From: Fluviicola chungangensis
Lineage (GTDB): Bacteria; Bacteroidota; Bacteroidia; Flavobacteriales_D; Crocinitomicaceae
Assembly: GCF_007558725.1 (NCBI RefSeq)
Contig: NZ_VLPL01000002.1
Location: forward strand, 434,001-498,000
Direction: 5' to 3'
Length of the DNA: 64,000 bases
Shown: positions 8,340 to 18,143 of the stretch, one piece after another
How positions within the stretch are numbered: the stretch's first letter is position 1
Layout of the letters: each line of letters opens with the position of its first letter
Position numbers and translations under genes: made by a program
Notes under the pieces: model-generated
Seen by the model: only the letters and a program-made list of their open reading frames with translations
What the model was told of the DNA's origin: nothing
Database searches by the model: none

Positions 8340-11063
8340 TTATTTAGCTGCTACCGATGCGTATTGAAATACATCTGCAAACAATTGTTTCAAACGGCGT
8401 TCGTGTAATTTTTTGGATCCTTCAGCTGCTGCTGCAGATGCCGGTCTTGTGATTCCAACAAACGGAATGTGTCTCAGGCTCATTGCAATGTAGCTCCATG
8501 CCCCCATATTTGCAGGTTCTTCCTGGGCCCAAAGAATATTTTTTGCATTGTATTTGGCAACAATTGCCTCTATTTGTTTTTGCGGCAACGGGTACAATTG
8601 CTCTACGCGAACAAATGCCAAATTGTCCACACCCATTTCTGCAGCCTTTTCTTTCAATTCATAATAGAACTTCCCGGAACAGAAAACAAGTGTATCTACC
8701 ATTCCTGCTTTTGCATTCGGATCATCAATTACTTCCTGGAAACTTCCGCTGGCCATTTCTTCCAGCGTAGAAGTTGCTGCGGGTAAACGCAGGATCATTT
8801 TCGGTGAGAAAACAACCAACGGTTTACGGAACGGACGAACCAATTGTCTGCGAAGCAAATGGAAATGGTTTGCTGGAGTGGAAGTATTTACCACCTGGAT
8901 GTTTTCGTCGGCACATTGTTGCAACCAGCGTTCCATACGGCCGCTTGAGTGTTCTGCTCCCTGGCCCTCATACCCGTGAGGAAGAAGCATCACCAAACCG
9001 CTTTGAGTAGACCATTTGTCTTCACCGGCAGTAATGAATTGATCAATCATGATCTGTGCACCGTTGAAGAAATCTCCGAATTGTGCCTCCCAAATTGTCA
9101 ATCCTTTCGGTGTTGCCAGGGAATACCCGTACTCGAAACCAAGAACGGCGTATTCAGACAAAAGAGAATTATAAATCGTAAATGCTGCCTGTTTGTCGGA
9201 AAGCATATTCAATGTCTCGATCTCCTCTTCGTTGTCTTCTGTTTTCACAACAGCGTGACGGTGAGAGAATGTTCCGCGTTCCACATCCTGACCTGAAATG
9301 CGCACCGGAATGCCCTCGTCCAAAAGCGTTGCGTATGCCAACATTTCGGCTGTTCCCCAATCCAGATTATTGGTTTCAATTGCAGCCAAACGATCATCGA
9401 AGATCTTTTGGATCTTACGGAAATATTTTTTGCCTTCCGGTAAAGTAGCCAGTTTTCGCCCAAGTTCTACCAATTTCTCCTTTTTGATCCCGGTTTCAGG
9501 ACTGGATTCAAAATCAGATGGTTTGCTGTGACGGAAACCTTCCCAGGTTTTGCTTAAGAAATCCCAAACAACTGCTTTTTCATTCTTGCGTGCAGTTTCG
9601 AACTCATTTTCCAGGTAATTGTTGTATTCGTCTTCAATGCTTTTTGCTTCCGCCTCAGATAAGGAACCTTCCGCTGTCAATTGCTTCTGATAAATCACCT
9701 TCGGATTCGGGTGTTTGGCAATGATATCGTACAAATTCGGTTGTGTGAATTTAGGTTCGTCACCTTCGTTGTGTCCGTATTTACGGTAACACAATAAATC
9801 GATGAACACATCCCGGTGGAATTTCTGACGGTATTCCATTGCAATTTCGATGGTTTGAATGACCGCTTCAATATCGTCTCCATTTACATGAAAAACGGGT
9901 GTCAATGTTGTTTTTGCAACGTCTGTACAATAGGTCGATGAGCGTGCATCGTGGAAGTTCGTTGTAAAACCAACCTGGTTGTTTACAACAATGTGGATTG
10001 TTCCGCCGGCTCTGTATCCGTCAAGCAAAGCCATCTGGATTACCTCGTAAACAATTCCCTGGCCCGCAACAGCTGCGTCTCCATGGATCATTACCGGACA
10101 TACCTTGTTCTCATCGTTGAAATGGGCATCCAGTTTTGCACGTGCAATTCCCTGAACTACCGGATCAACTGCTTCCAGGTGAGATGGGTTGGGAGCCAGT
10201 GTTAATCCGATCTCTTTTCCTTCTCTGGTTGTCGTTGAACTCGTATATCCCTGATGGTATTTGACGTCACCGTCAAACGCGCCGTCCGCATCGAATTCTT
10301 TTCCTTCAAATTCAGAGAAAATATCCTGCGGGCGCTTCTGGAAAATATTAGTAAGCGTATTTAAACGGCCACGGTGTGCCATTCCCATGACAAAGTATTC
10401 TACTCCCAAAGCAGATCCTTTTTCAACCAGCGCATCCAAAGCCGGGATCAGTGCTTCACCACCTTCAATGGAGAAGCGTTTCTGTCCGACATATTTTTTG
10501 CCTAAAAAGGCTTCAAAATTGGATGTCTGAACCAGTCTTTTATAGATGTGTTTTTTGCGTTCAATGTCAAATTTCGGACGGTTTTTTACTTCGATGCTGT
10601 TTCTGAACCACTCCAAACGTTCCGGTTCACGCATGTACATGTACTCAATACCGATGGATTGGCAGTAGCATTGTTCGAGGTCCAGGATGATATCGCGCAA
10701 AGTTGCAGCACCAATACCAATTTGTTCCCCGGCCTGGAAAACGGTGTCCAGATCAGAAGCGTCCAGTCCGAAGTTTTCGATGGCCAAAGTAGGCTCATAC
10801 TTCCGGCGTTCGCGAACCGGATTGGTTTTCGTAAATAAATGACCGCGGGTTCTGTACCCGTTGATCAGGTTAATTACTTTAAATTCTTTCTGAAAATTTT
10901 CAGGAATGTCGCCACCTTCCTCGAAGTTCGTGCGGGCAAAATCGAATCCTTCAAAGAATTTTTGCCAGCTAAGATCTACGCTTTCAGGGTCTTTAATATA
11001 TGATTGATATAAATGATCTATCGCATTTACATCTGCATTTCCGACGTACGTCACTTTATCCAT
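8340..11063 (-). CDS. sucA: 2-oxoglutarate dehydrogenase E1 component
   Basis: 907 residues, full length for the family. The N-terminal OGDH-specific motif (NAIDHLYQSYIKDPESVDLS) is present, with the HRGRLN substrate motif near residue 230 (MAHRGRLNTLTN). The thiamine-diphosphate site follows, GDAAVAGQGIVYE ending in VVNNQVGFTT, and the pyrimidine-domain half begins around FSHRHAVV. It decarboxylates 2-oxoglutarate and hands the succinyl group to E2. It leads the sucA-sucB operon; the promoter must lie in the 220-bp gap 11064-11282, where a TAACTTTA close to the -7 consensus is seen on the minus strand. Confidence 0.97.
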   Translation of the reverse strand: MDKVTYVGNADVNAIDHLYQSYIKDPESVDLSWQKFFEGFDFARTNFEEGGDIPENFQKEFKVINLINGYRTRGHLFTKTNPVRERRKYEPTLAIENFGLDASDLDTVFQAGEQIGIGAATLRDIILDLEQCYCQSIGIEYMYMREPERLEWFRNSIEVKNRPKFDIERKKHIYKRLVQTSNFEAFLGKKYVGQKRFSIEGGEALIPALDALVEKGSALGVEYFVMGMAHRGRLNTLTNIFQKRPQDIFSEFEGKEFDADGAFDGDVKYHQGYTSSTTTREGKEIGLTLAPNPSHLEAVDPVVQGIARAKLDAHFNDENKVCPVMIHGDAAVAGQGIVYEVIQMALLDGYRAGGTIHIVVNNQVGFTTNFHDARSSTYCTDVAKTTLTPVFHVNGDDIEAVIQTIEIAMEYRQKFHRDVFIDLLCYRKYGHNEGDEPKFTQPNLYDIIAKHPNPKVIYQKQLTAEGSLSEAEAKSIEDEYNNYLENEFETARKNEKAVVWDFLSKTWEGFRHSKPSDFESSPETGIKKEKLVELGRKLATLPEGKKYFRKIQKIFDDRLAAIETNNLDWGTAEMLAYATLLDEGIPVRISGQDVERGTFSHRHAVVKTEDNEEEIETLNMLSDKQAAFTIYNSLLSEYAVLGFEYGYSLATPKGLTIWEAQFGDFFNGAQIMIDQFITAGEDKWSTQSGLVMLLPHGYEGQGAEHSSGRMERWLQQCADENIQVVNTSTPANHFHLLRRQLVRPFRKPLVVFSPKMILRLPAATSTLEEMASGSFQEVIDDPNAKAGMVDTLVFCSGKFYYELKEKAAEMGVDNLAFVRVEQLYPLPQKQIEAIVAKYNAKNILWAQEEPANMGAWSYIAMSLRHIPFVGITRPASAAAAEGSKKLHERRLKQLFADVFQYASVAAK

Positions 11064-11282
11064 GTTGGTGCACTATAATGGAGGGTAAAGTTAAAACTTT
11101 TAGTCCAAGCATGAATAGGAAATGACGATAAAAAAATGCAAAATTGCGAACTATTATTTGAGGGCAAAGGGATTTATCCGTTATGCATGGATTAATTGGC
11201 GGAATGAGTTTGTTTTTCCCTCGGATAATTGGTCCCGGTGTCTGCATTTTTTGTTTCAAAACCACCTGAAAGTGGGATGGGA

Positions 11283-11630
11283 TTACTTATATTGGATTTG
11301 ATAAAAGACTTTCAGCAGTTCGCGATGTAAAATGGCATTTGAAAGGTAAAATAACCGGTTTTCATGGGCGCTTGTTTCCCTGATAATCAGTTCGGGAATA
11401 TCGATCAGGTACAGCAAGTGCTGCAGTTCGTTTTCCGACAATTGTTTGAGCATGTGCCGGATTTCTTCATTCCACCGGGCCGGATCTGAACTCCTGAGTT
11501 CGAATTCCCCGATTCCTGAGCGCTGAAAATCTTTGTGAATTTGTGCCTGCAACTTTTCAAGTAGCTTGCGCTGGCTCAATCGCAATTGCAATTTATGAAC
11601 GAGCGCGTGTAAATCTTTTTCCTCCATCAT
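11283..11630 (-). CDS. Hypothetical helical protein
   Basis: 115 residues, highly charged and predicted mostly helical: LHALVHKLQLRLSQRKLLEK, then RWNEEIRHMLKQLSENELQH. No signal peptide, no Cys and no motif I recognise. It begins with two adjacent ATGs (11630 and 11627). Its start is 34 bp from the divergent HAD gene, so both promoters share a very short region. The 11064-11282 gap to sucA contains no obvious terminator. Confidence 0.6.
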   Translation of the reverse strand: MMEEKDLHALVHKLQLRLSQRKLLEKLQAQIHKDFQRSGIGEFELRSSDPARWNEEIRHMLKQLSENELQHLLYLIDIPELIIRETSAHENRLFYLSNAILHRELLKVFYQIQYK

Positions 11631-11664
11631 TCAGTCATTGAAGTGAACTTCGTACTTTTGCAGC

Positions 11665-12294
11665 ATGATTAATAACTCAAAAGAAGCAATCATTTTTGAT
11701 TTGGGAGGTGTTTTGTTGAATTTGGATTACGATTTAACAGAAAAGGCTTTTATTTCTTTGGGGATGACCAATTTCGGCGAATCCTATTCTCAACTGCAAC
11801 AGACTGATTTATTTGACCGCTATGAACGGGGTGAAATTTCTTCTTTTCATTTTATTAATCAGTTATTGGATCGTTTGCCTTTGGGAACGACCGCAAACCA
11901 GGTGGTCCATGCATGGGATTCCATGATCCTGGATTTCCCTGTGAAACGTTTGCAGGAATTAGAAGCACTCTCCAAAAAGTACCGTCTTTTTTTACTGAGC
12001 AATACCAATGATCTGCACATTGATGCAGTGCGGAGATCTCTTGAAAAGGCAGTTGGACACAGAAGCTTGGAGGATTATTTCGAAAGAACATATTTTTCTT
12101 CCGCTATCGGAATGCGCAAGCCGGAGACTAAAATCTTTGAGTTTGTTTGCTCGGAAAACAACCTGGATCCTATGAAGACTGTTTTCATTGACGACAGCCC
12201 GCAACACGTAGCGGGAGCCAAATCAATTGGACTGGATGCCTTCTTGCTGGAGAAAAATCAGGAAGTATTTGATTTACCTTTTTTCCTGGCATAA
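11665..12294 (+). CDS. HAD-superfamily phosphatase (YihX-like)
   Basis: 209 residues. Motif I is IIFDLGGVLLNLDYD: the nucleophile Asp is present, but the second Asp of DxD is Gly, as is normal in the YihX / epoxide-hydrolase-N-terminal-like branch. Motif II is LLSNTNDLH, motif III the Lys in GMRKPETKIFEF, and motif IV VFIDDSPQHVAGA. A helical cap lies at about 15-85. Members dephosphorylate small phospho-sugars or FMN; the substrate here is unknown. A TACTTTTG (11653-11660) matching the -7 consensus lies only 5 bp before the ATG, suggesting a very short or absent leader. The 3' end overlaps the convergent epimerase gene by 21 bp. Confidence 0.85.
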   Translation: MINNSKEAIIFDLGGVLLNLDYDLTEKAFISLGMTNFGESYSQLQQTDLFDRYERGEISSFHFINQLLDRLPLGTTANQVVHAWDSMILDFPVKRLQELEALSKKYRLFLLSNTNDLHIDAVRRSLEKAVGHRSLEDYFERTYFSSAIGMRKPETKIFEFVCSENNLDPMKTVFIDDSPQHVAGAKSIGLDAFLLEKNQEVFDLPFFLA

Positions 12295-12675
12295 TTCCAC
12301 CAAAACTCCGTTCGAAGATTTCGGGTGAAGAAAAGCTACTAGTTTGTTGTCTGCACCGTTTTTGGGTTGGTCGTTCAGTAACTGGAATCCCTTTGCTGCA
12401 AGATCCGACATGGACTGTTTGATATCCGTTACATCAAAAGCAATGTGGTGGATTCCTTCGCCCTTCTTTTCAATGAATTTAGCAATCGGACTGGTTTCAT
12501 TACTTGCTTCCAACAATTCAATCTTGGATTCTCCCACCCGGAAAAAAGCGGTTTTGACACCCTCACTCTCCACCGCCTCTGTTTTATAGCATTCGGTCCC
12601 GAGTAATTCCGTGTAGGTGCGAATTGCTTCATCCAGATTTTTGACAGCAATTCCGATGTGTTCGATTTTATTCAT
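12274..12675 (-). CDS. mce: Methylmalonyl-CoA epimerase
   Basis: 133 residues from the ATG at 12675; 18 further codons upstream are open but not conserved in type. The glyoxalase/VOC fold is clear: MNKIEHIGIAVKNLDEAIRT (metal His in EHIG), KIELLEA, then GEGIHHIAFDV and NGVLVELCQ supplying the other metal ligands. It interconverts R- and S-methylmalonyl-CoA, linking propionyl-CoA with succinyl-CoA. The mutase is not in this window. Convergent with and overlapping the HAD gene by 21 bp. Confidence 0.9.
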   Translation of the reverse strand: MNKIEHIGIAVKNLDEAIRTYTELLGTECYKTEAVESEGVKTAFFRVGESKIELLEASNETSPIAKFIEKKGEGIHHIAFDVTDIKQSMSDLAAKGFQLLNDQPKNGADNKLVAFLHPKSSNGVLVELCQEKR

Positions 12676-12703
12676 GATTCGAAGATAATAATATGATTCA
12701 TAT

Positions 12704-12727
12704 GGGCAGGCGATTAATCGCTCGCCC
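12704..12727. repeat. Dispersed GCGATTAATCGC palindrome, copy 1
   Basis: The 12-bp perfect palindrome GCGATTAATCGC sits between imperfect arms GGGCAG and CTCGCCC just upstream of the epimerase ATG. The same core recurs at 22766-22785, 43831-43850 and 61898-61927, with decayed forms near 41971 and 44103. Confidence 0.7.
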
Positions 12728-12749
12728 ACTGATTTATTTATGAAATAAA

Positions 12750-12776
12750 AAACCCCGGCATTTATTGTCGGGGTTT
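12750..12776 (-). terminator. Rho-independent terminator for the T9SS cargo gene
   Basis: An 11-bp stem, AAACCCCGGCA against TGTCGGGGTTT, around a 5-nt loop. Read on the minus strand it ends in a T-rich run. It lies 20 bp after the stop of the gene at 12797-13603. Confidence 0.85.
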
Positions 12777-12796
12777 CACTATTTTTTCAGAATTTG

Positions 12797-13603
12797 TTAT
12801 CCTTTAAAGAATTTTTCGGTTTTATTGTCGAAATTAATGTAGTAAGCACCTTTCAACAAGTTAGAGCAGGGGACCGAGGAACCGATTCCCTTTTTGACAA
12901 TATTTCCGTAGGCGTCGTAAATCTCGTATTTGGTTTCGATCGGTTTTCCGGATGCGGTAAAGTTGATCTGGTCTTTGACCTTAACCGGGTTCTTGACGAC
13001 CGGAGGAACCGAAGAAGTGAATTTCACATCTTTCGAATTTCTTTTTGCACCCGAATGATCGATCTGTACTACACGAACGGTGTTTTCACCTGAATGCGGT
13101 GCTACCAGGAATTCATAAGAATTTGTTCCCGGAGTTCCTTTTCCTTGTACTTCACCGATTTTCACCCATTTGTTCCAACGGTACTGTTCAATAATAAAAG
13201 GAAGTTTTCCCTGTTCGTTGGTTGTTTTCCAGGTAAGCATTCCGCTGTTTTGGATTTGAATATCAACCGTGTTGAAAGTACTTCTTGGAAGCAGCACTTC
13301 CGGATTTAAAATTTTTGGTTTGCACCCGTCATTGTGCTCGATTACGATGAAAACAGGTTCACCGATTTCTATGTTAAAAAGAGAAAAGTCAATTTCAAAG
13401 GCAGAAATGGCTGTTCCGCCTGGTAAGATGTCGCCGTTTACGGTTACTTTTGTTGCGCAAAAACCAAAGCCATCTCCGTCTTCCGGATTTTGAACATATA
13501 AATTTTTACCCTGATAGCTTCCTTCAATAGAAAGAACTGCTGAGCTTGAAAAGCTTAACAGTAACGCGAAAGAGCAAAGTAAGAATAATTTTATTTGTTT
13601 CAT
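12797..13603 (-). CDS. Exported protein with T9SS-like C-terminal domain
   Basis: 268 residues with a signal peptide (MKQIKLFLLCSFALLLSFSS). Residues about 25-115 hold two Cys (GFGFCATKV, NDGCKPKIL). A fibronectin-like beta domain follows (MLTWKTTNEQGKLPFIIEQY ... ENTVRVVQIDHSGAK). The C-terminus (TKYEIYDAYGNIVKKG ... LLKGAYYINFDN) has the shape of a T9SS sorting domain. I infer a secreted or surface protein; no enzyme motif is visible. It has its own terminator at 12750-12776. Confidence 0.7.
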   Translation of the reverse strand: MKQIKLFLLCSFALLLSFSSSAVLSIEGSYQGKNLYVQNPEDGDGFGFCATKVTVNGDILPGGTAISAFEIDFSLFNIEIGEPVFIVIEHNDGCKPKILNPEVLLPRSTFNTVDIQIQNSGMLTWKTTNEQGKLPFIIEQYRWNKWVKIGEVQGKGTPGTNSYEFLVAPHSGENTVRVVQIDHSGAKRNSKDVKFTSSVPPVVKNPVKVKDQINFTASGKPIETKYEIYDAYGNIVKKGIGSSVPCSNLLKGAYYINFDNKTEKFFKG

Positions 13604-13856
13604 TTCTATCTAGTAGCTACACTAAAAACTGTGGCAAGTATAATAGCTATTTTTTACATTACCAACATTTTAGGACACGAAATTACAAATTTTTTTCCAT
13701 TTCAACCACCCAATAAGTTAATTTATCATGAAATAATAGCCGTTCGTCGATTATTTCGCCAGAAAACGTCATATTTGGGGTGCGTATATCTTGATTTTTT
13801 AAGTTATTTTAGTAAAAGATTTTTCCTATTGTTGTATGATAAATGCTTACGCTACT

Positions 13857-15575
13857 ATGAAATTAGTTCCTATAATTTTCCTTATTCTCCTCCTCACTTC
13901 CTGCGGTTCAGATAAAAAGCAGTTTGAATATGCCGGAGGCAGTTTTAAAATGGCCCTGGATAATACACCGTCTACCTTTATCGCCAGAGAAGTAAATGAT
14001 GTCTATTCATTTGAATTGCTTTCCCAGGTGATGGAAGGCTTGGTAAGCTTTAATGCGGAAGATCTTTCCCTGCAACCGCAAATTGCCGAAAAATGGAGTA
14101 TTAGCGGCGATGGAACGGTTTTTACATTTACGATAAGAGATGATGTGTACTTCCACAACAACCCGGTATTCGAATCTCTGGAAGACCGCAAATTGACGGT
14201 GGATGACGTGCTCTTTACATTTGAAAAAGCATGCAAGCCGAATGCAGATGGAAATCCGACAGCAGCTTATATGTTCCTGCTTTCCAACCAGGTGAAGGGG
14301 GCGAAGGAATACTATGAAGGAAAAGCAAAATCCATTAGTGGAATGAAGGTGAAAAAGAATCAGTTCGAAATTACCTTACTGAATCCGGACCAAACCTACA
14401 TCAATAAATTGGCCAACCTGAGTGCGAGTATCGTATCAAAGAAAATTGTTGAAGCCAATAAAGAAACGGATGTAGTCGGAACGGGTCCGTTTTGCTTCAC
14501 TCCACCGACGGAAGATGAAACCTATATCCTGCTGAAGAACCCGGATTATTACATGGTCGACAATAAAGGAAATGCATTGCCTTATCTGGATTCGGTAGTA
14601 TTTTACGTTCAAACCAGGAAGCTGGAGCAATTGGAAATGTTTGAACAGGGGAAAACCTTATTGATTTCCGGTTTGCCCACTTCGCGCATTACCGAAATGC
14701 TGGAAGGAAGGATTTCCGATTTCAATGCACAGCCTCCTCTGAAAGAATTGTACAATAATCCGTTGCTGACAACCCAGTATTATTTCTTTAACATGAATGA
14801 TCCGCGGTTCAAGGATGTTCGGGTAAGGAAAGCATTTAATTACGCCATTGACCGAAAACGGCTGGCCGACAATGTGCTCCGGAACCAATACTACGAATAT
14901 GGAATTTACGGGATCACTCCGCCGATCGGATCGGTGTTTAAAGGATATAATTTCTCAGAGATCAAGAAATACGGATATGATTTCAATCCGGAATTGGCCA
15001 AACAATTGCTGGCCGAAGCAGGTTATCCGGACGGAAAAGGATTTGGAAGTGTGGACCTGAGAGTCGATATCAGCGACCTGAATACAGCCGTTGCCGAAGA
15101 ATTGGCCGATCAGATTTACCAAACTCTCGGAATCAATGTCAATATCGACGGCTCCAATTTCGAACAACGGAACGAGGACGGAAATATGGGAAGAGGGGAT
15201 TTGTTCCGCACGGCTTGGGTGGCTGACTATTCGAGCCCTGAAACATTCCTGGGGAATTTTTATGGAAAACTGGTGCCGAAGGAAAAAGACGTGCCATCAA
15301 GCGGGAACCAGTCCAGGTATGTCAATCCGCTATTCGATCAGTATTTCGAGGAAGGTCGTTCGGCAGATCAAAAGAGACGATTGGAATTGTTTTCCAAAGC
15401 AGAGATCGAGTTAATGAAAGATCCGCCGATCATCCCGCTTTGGTATGCAAATGATTTTACACTGAGCTATTCGCGGGTCCGGAACCTGAAGAACAATCCA
15501 ATGGAATTTTTGGATTTGCGCAGAGTATACATCAAAGAGTGGACAAAAGAAGAATATTTGAAGTCTATTCAATAA
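13857..15575 (+). CDS. ABC-type peptide-binding lipoprotein (SBP_bac_5)
   Basis: 572 residues from the ATG at 13857, chosen because it gives a lipoprotein signal peptide ending in ILLLTSCGSD. The solute-binding family 5 layout is present: FTIRDDVYFHNNPVF ... LTVDDVLFTFEKA near residues 90-130, GTGPFCF near 210, and FKDVRVRKAFNYAIDRKRLA near 330. In other bacteria such proteins hand oligopeptides or nickel to ABC permeases. No permease is encoded nearby. Instead a TonB-dependent receptor gene follows after 31 bp, so the two may be cotranscribed and work on the same ligand across the outer membrane. Confidence 0.85.
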   Translation: MKLVPIIFLILLLTSCGSDKKQFEYAGGSFKMALDNTPSTFIAREVNDVYSFELLSQVMEGLVSFNAEDLSLQPQIAEKWSISGDGTVFTFTIRDDVYFHNNPVFESLEDRKLTVDDVLFTFEKACKPNADGNPTAAYMFLLSNQVKGAKEYYEGKAKSISGMKVKKNQFEITLLNPDQTYINKLANLSASIVSKKIVEANKETDVVGTGPFCFTPPTEDETYILLKNPDYYMVDNKGNALPYLDSVVFYVQTRKLEQLEMFEQGKTLLISGLPTSRITEMLEGRISDFNAQPPLKELYNNPLLTTQYYFFNMNDPRFKDVRVRKAFNYAIDRKRLADNVLRNQYYEYGIYGITPPIGSVFKGYNFSEIKKYGYDFNPELAKQLLAEAGYPDGKGFGSVDLRVDISDLNTAVAEELADQIYQTLGINVNIDGSNFEQRNEDGNMGRGDLFRTAWVADYSSPETFLGNFYGKLVPKEKDVPSSGNQSRYVNPLFDQYFEEGRSADQKRRLELFSKAEIELMKDPPIIPLWYANDFTLSYSRVRNLKNNPMEFLDLRRVYIKEWTKEEYLKSIQ

Positions 15576-15606
15576 GTGTATATTTACGGGTTGATATCAT
15601 CAAAGA

Positions 15607-18051
15607 ATGAAAACTATCCTTACCTTATTGGTATGTGCATTTAGCTCTATTTTAATCGCACAGCCTACTCAAACTGTTCGTGGCACCGTGCTGGATTCCG
15701 AATCGGATTTCCCGGTTTTCGGTGCACAGGTGATCCTCACCCTCTCCGATAGTTCCAAATTGAAAACAATGACCAACAATGAGGGCGTTTTCGAATTTTT
15801 GAATGTTCCGGTCGGGAAACATCCACTTACGGTTAAATCATCGGTTTATGAGAACTACTCGCTTTCTGTGGATGTTAATTCTGGTAAGCAAACGGTGCTG
15901 GAGATCAAGGTGAAAGAACGGATAAGTGAGGTAGAAGAAGTGGTGGTTGTTGCCCAGAAACAGGGAGAAGTCAAAAATGAAATGGCGACCGTTTCTGCCC
16001 AGCAATTTTCGGTGGAAGAAACAGAACGCTATGCCGGATCGCGGGGAGATCCTGCCCGGATGGCAAGCAATTTTGCCGGAGTTCAGGGAGCGGATGATTC
16101 CCGTAACGATATTGTTGTGCGCGGAAATTCACCGCTCGGGATCGTTTACAAAGTAGAAGGGATTGATATCCCCAATCCTTCACATTTTTCCATTTCGGGG
16201 AGTTCGGGCGGACCGGTTTCGATCATCAATAACAAAAGTCTGGCAAATTCGGATTTCTTTATGTCGGCATTTCCTGCGGAATACGGAAACTCGGTTTCTG
16301 GGATCTTCGATTTGAAACTCCGCAACGGAAATTCGAAGCAACATGAGTTTACCGGCCAGTTTGGTTTCCTTGGAACAGAAGTCATGGCTGAGGGGCCGCT
16401 GAGCAAAAAAAACAATGCCAGTTACCTGATAATGGGTCGCTATTCTACTCTGAGTTTGTTCCAGTTTATGGGAATCCGTATTGGAACAGACGCTGTCCCG
16501 GTTTATGGAGACGGAGCGTTTAAGTTCAATTTCCCGCTGAAGAAAGGCGGACAGCTTTCCCTTTGGGGAATAGGAGGAAAGAGCGATATCAAGATCTTAA
16601 TATCCGAACAGACAGAGTATACAACGGATCTTTATGGAGAAGGTGATCGCGACCAGTATTTCGGAACGGGAATGGGAGTTGCAGGTTTAACGTATAAAAA
16701 GTCGCTTTCCGAACGAACTTTTTTGACGACAACTTTCTCCGGAAGTATCGAAGACCAGCATTCGCATCACGATTTGCTGAACCGGTCTTTGGACACGACA
16801 TACAATGGAAGTGAGCCGGAAGTAAAAATCCGGGTAGACAGTATTTACCGGATTATGGGATACGATTTCAAGATCGCAAAGTATTCCGGAATGTTTAGTA
16901 TCAATCACAAGATCGGGAAACAGCACATTATCAAAACCGGATTGAATACAGATTTCTTTACGTTCAATATGATCGATAGCGTGTTGAATACGGCGGGAAC
17001 ACAATTTGTCAATCGCTGGGATTACAAAGGCCAGGGAGGAGTTTTGGTCCAACCTTTTTTCCAGTGGAAATACCGCATTACCGAAACGATGGATTTCACT
17101 GCCGGATTGCATGCTCAGTATTATTCGTTCAGCAATTCCCTGAGTCCGGTTGAACCGCGCCTGGGATGGAAATGGTCTATGAAAGGCAACCAGAAATTAT
17201 TTGCCGGAGCAGGTTTGCACAGCCAGACACAACCGTATTATACCTATACCTACCATTTGGAAGATGCTGCCGGAAACCAGATCTACCACAACAAAAAAAT
17301 GGGGTTCACCAAATCGATGCATTCAGCTATCGGTTATGAAAAGAATTTCAAGAAGGGATTTCAGTTCAAAACAGAAATCTATTACCAGTACTTGTTTGAG
17401 GTTCCGGTAACGGTTCAGCCTTCTTCGTTCTCCATGATCAACCAAGGAAGCGGTTTTGCCCGTTTCTTCCCGGACACCTTAAAGAATAGCGGAACCGGGG
17501 TGAACTACGGGTTGGAATTGACCCTGCAAAAGTTCTTCGACAAGAGTTTTTACATCCTGACGACAGTTTCAATTTATGACAGTAAGTACAAAGGGAGTGA
17601 TGGCATTGAACGAAATACCAGTTACAACGGATTGTATACAGCAAATATCTTATTCGGAAAGGAATTCAAACTGGGAAAAAAACACACGCTCGGTTTGGGA
17701 GGGAAAGTAACCGTTGCAGGCGGAAAGCGTTACGGGTATATCAATTTGCCGGCTACAAGCGCACAAAAAGAATTGATCTTCAGCGACTCCTTATTCAATA
17801 CGCGTCAGTTCAAGGATTACTTCCGGGCTGATTTAAAGATCAGCTGGAAAATGAATGCGAAGAAAGCGACGCATGAAATCGGGTTGGATTTGGTGAATAT
17901 CCTGAATACGCGAAATATCCTGGGCTTGGCTTATGCACCTGATTTGGCAGATCCGAGCAAAGAGCCGTTGGCAGAGAAAACACAGCTGGGCTTTCTTCCG
18001 ATCTTCTATTACCGGATCAGCTTTAAGTTGGCGAGCGGGAAGAAAGAATAA
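15607..18051 (+). CDS. TonB-dependent receptor with N-terminal CarboxypepD_reg-like domain
   Basis: 814 residues. Signal peptide MKTILTLLVCAFSSILIAQ, a carboxypeptidase-regulatory-like domain at about 23-110 (VRGTVLDSESDFPVFGAQV), then a plug domain with GDPARMASNFAGVQGADDSR and NDIVVRGNSPLGIVYKVEGI, and a 22-strand-type barrel to the end. A VVVVAQK stretch before the plug may be the TonB contact. It would import a ligand too large or scarce for porins. The preceding gene encodes a peptide-binding lipoprotein 31 bp away, which hints at a peptide or peptide-like ligand; no SusD partner is present. Confidence 0.9.
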   Translation: MKTILTLLVCAFSSILIAQPTQTVRGTVLDSESDFPVFGAQVILTLSDSSKLKTMTNNEGVFEFLNVPVGKHPLTVKSSVYENYSLSVDVNSGKQTVLEIKVKERISEVEEVVVVAQKQGEVKNEMATVSAQQFSVEETERYAGSRGDPARMASNFAGVQGADDSRNDIVVRGNSPLGIVYKVEGIDIPNPSHFSISGSSGGPVSIINNKSLANSDFFMSAFPAEYGNSVSGIFDLKLRNGNSKQHEFTGQFGFLGTEVMAEGPLSKKNNASYLIMGRYSTLSLFQFMGIRIGTDAVPVYGDGAFKFNFPLKKGGQLSLWGIGGKSDIKILISEQTEYTTDLYGEGDRDQYFGTGMGVAGLTYKKSLSERTFLTTTFSGSIEDQHSHHDLLNRSLDTTYNGSEPEVKIRVDSIYRIMGYDFKIAKYSGMFSINHKIGKQHIIKTGLNTDFFTFNMIDSVLNTAGTQFVNRWDYKGQGGVLVQPFFQWKYRITETMDFTAGLHAQYYSFSNSLSPVEPRLGWKWSMKGNQKLFAGAGLHSQTQPYYTYTYHLEDAAGNQIYHNKKMGFTKSMHSAIGYEKNFKKGFQFKTEIYYQYLFEVPVTVQPSSFSMINQGSGFARFFPDTLKNSGTGVNYGLELTLQKFFDKSFYILTTVSIYDSKYKGSDGIERNTSYNGLYTANILFGKEFKLGKKHTLGLGGKVTVAGGKRYGYINLPATSAQKELIFSDSLFNTRQFKDYFRADLKISWKMNAKKATHEIGLDLVNILNTRNILGLAYAPDLADPSKEPLAEKTQLGFLPIFYYRISFKLASGKKE

Positions 18052-18105
18052 CTCAGGGACTTGATTGTTGGTTTTTTTTTCCGAAATTAGGAGGTAAGTG
18101 AATTT

Positions 18106-18129
18106 GACGTAATAACGTAATATTATGTC
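18106..18129. promoter_or_regulatory. Inverted repeat upstream of the lipoprotein gene
   Basis: GACGTAATA and TATTATGTC form an inverted repeat with one mismatch around a 6-bp spacer, 15 bp before the ATG at 18144. There is no T-tract, so an operator or leader hairpin is more likely than a terminator. Confidence 0.4.
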
Positions 18130-18143
18130 ACGATCCTACTAAA

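Noticed and set aside
8469-10838. Several open frames of 60-100 codons on the plus strand inside sucA
   Set aside because: They lie antisense to a full-length, well-conserved E1 gene, lack plausible starts and show no family motif.
11056-11265. 69-codon frame on the minus strand between sucA and the 115-residue gene
   Set aside because: Overlaps the sucA start and the region where its promoter must lie; composition is not protein-like.
12750-12776. Possible attenuator for the epimerase gene
   Set aside because: It lies just after the stop of the T9SS cargo gene and has the terminator layout in that direction; no sign of an alternative structure.
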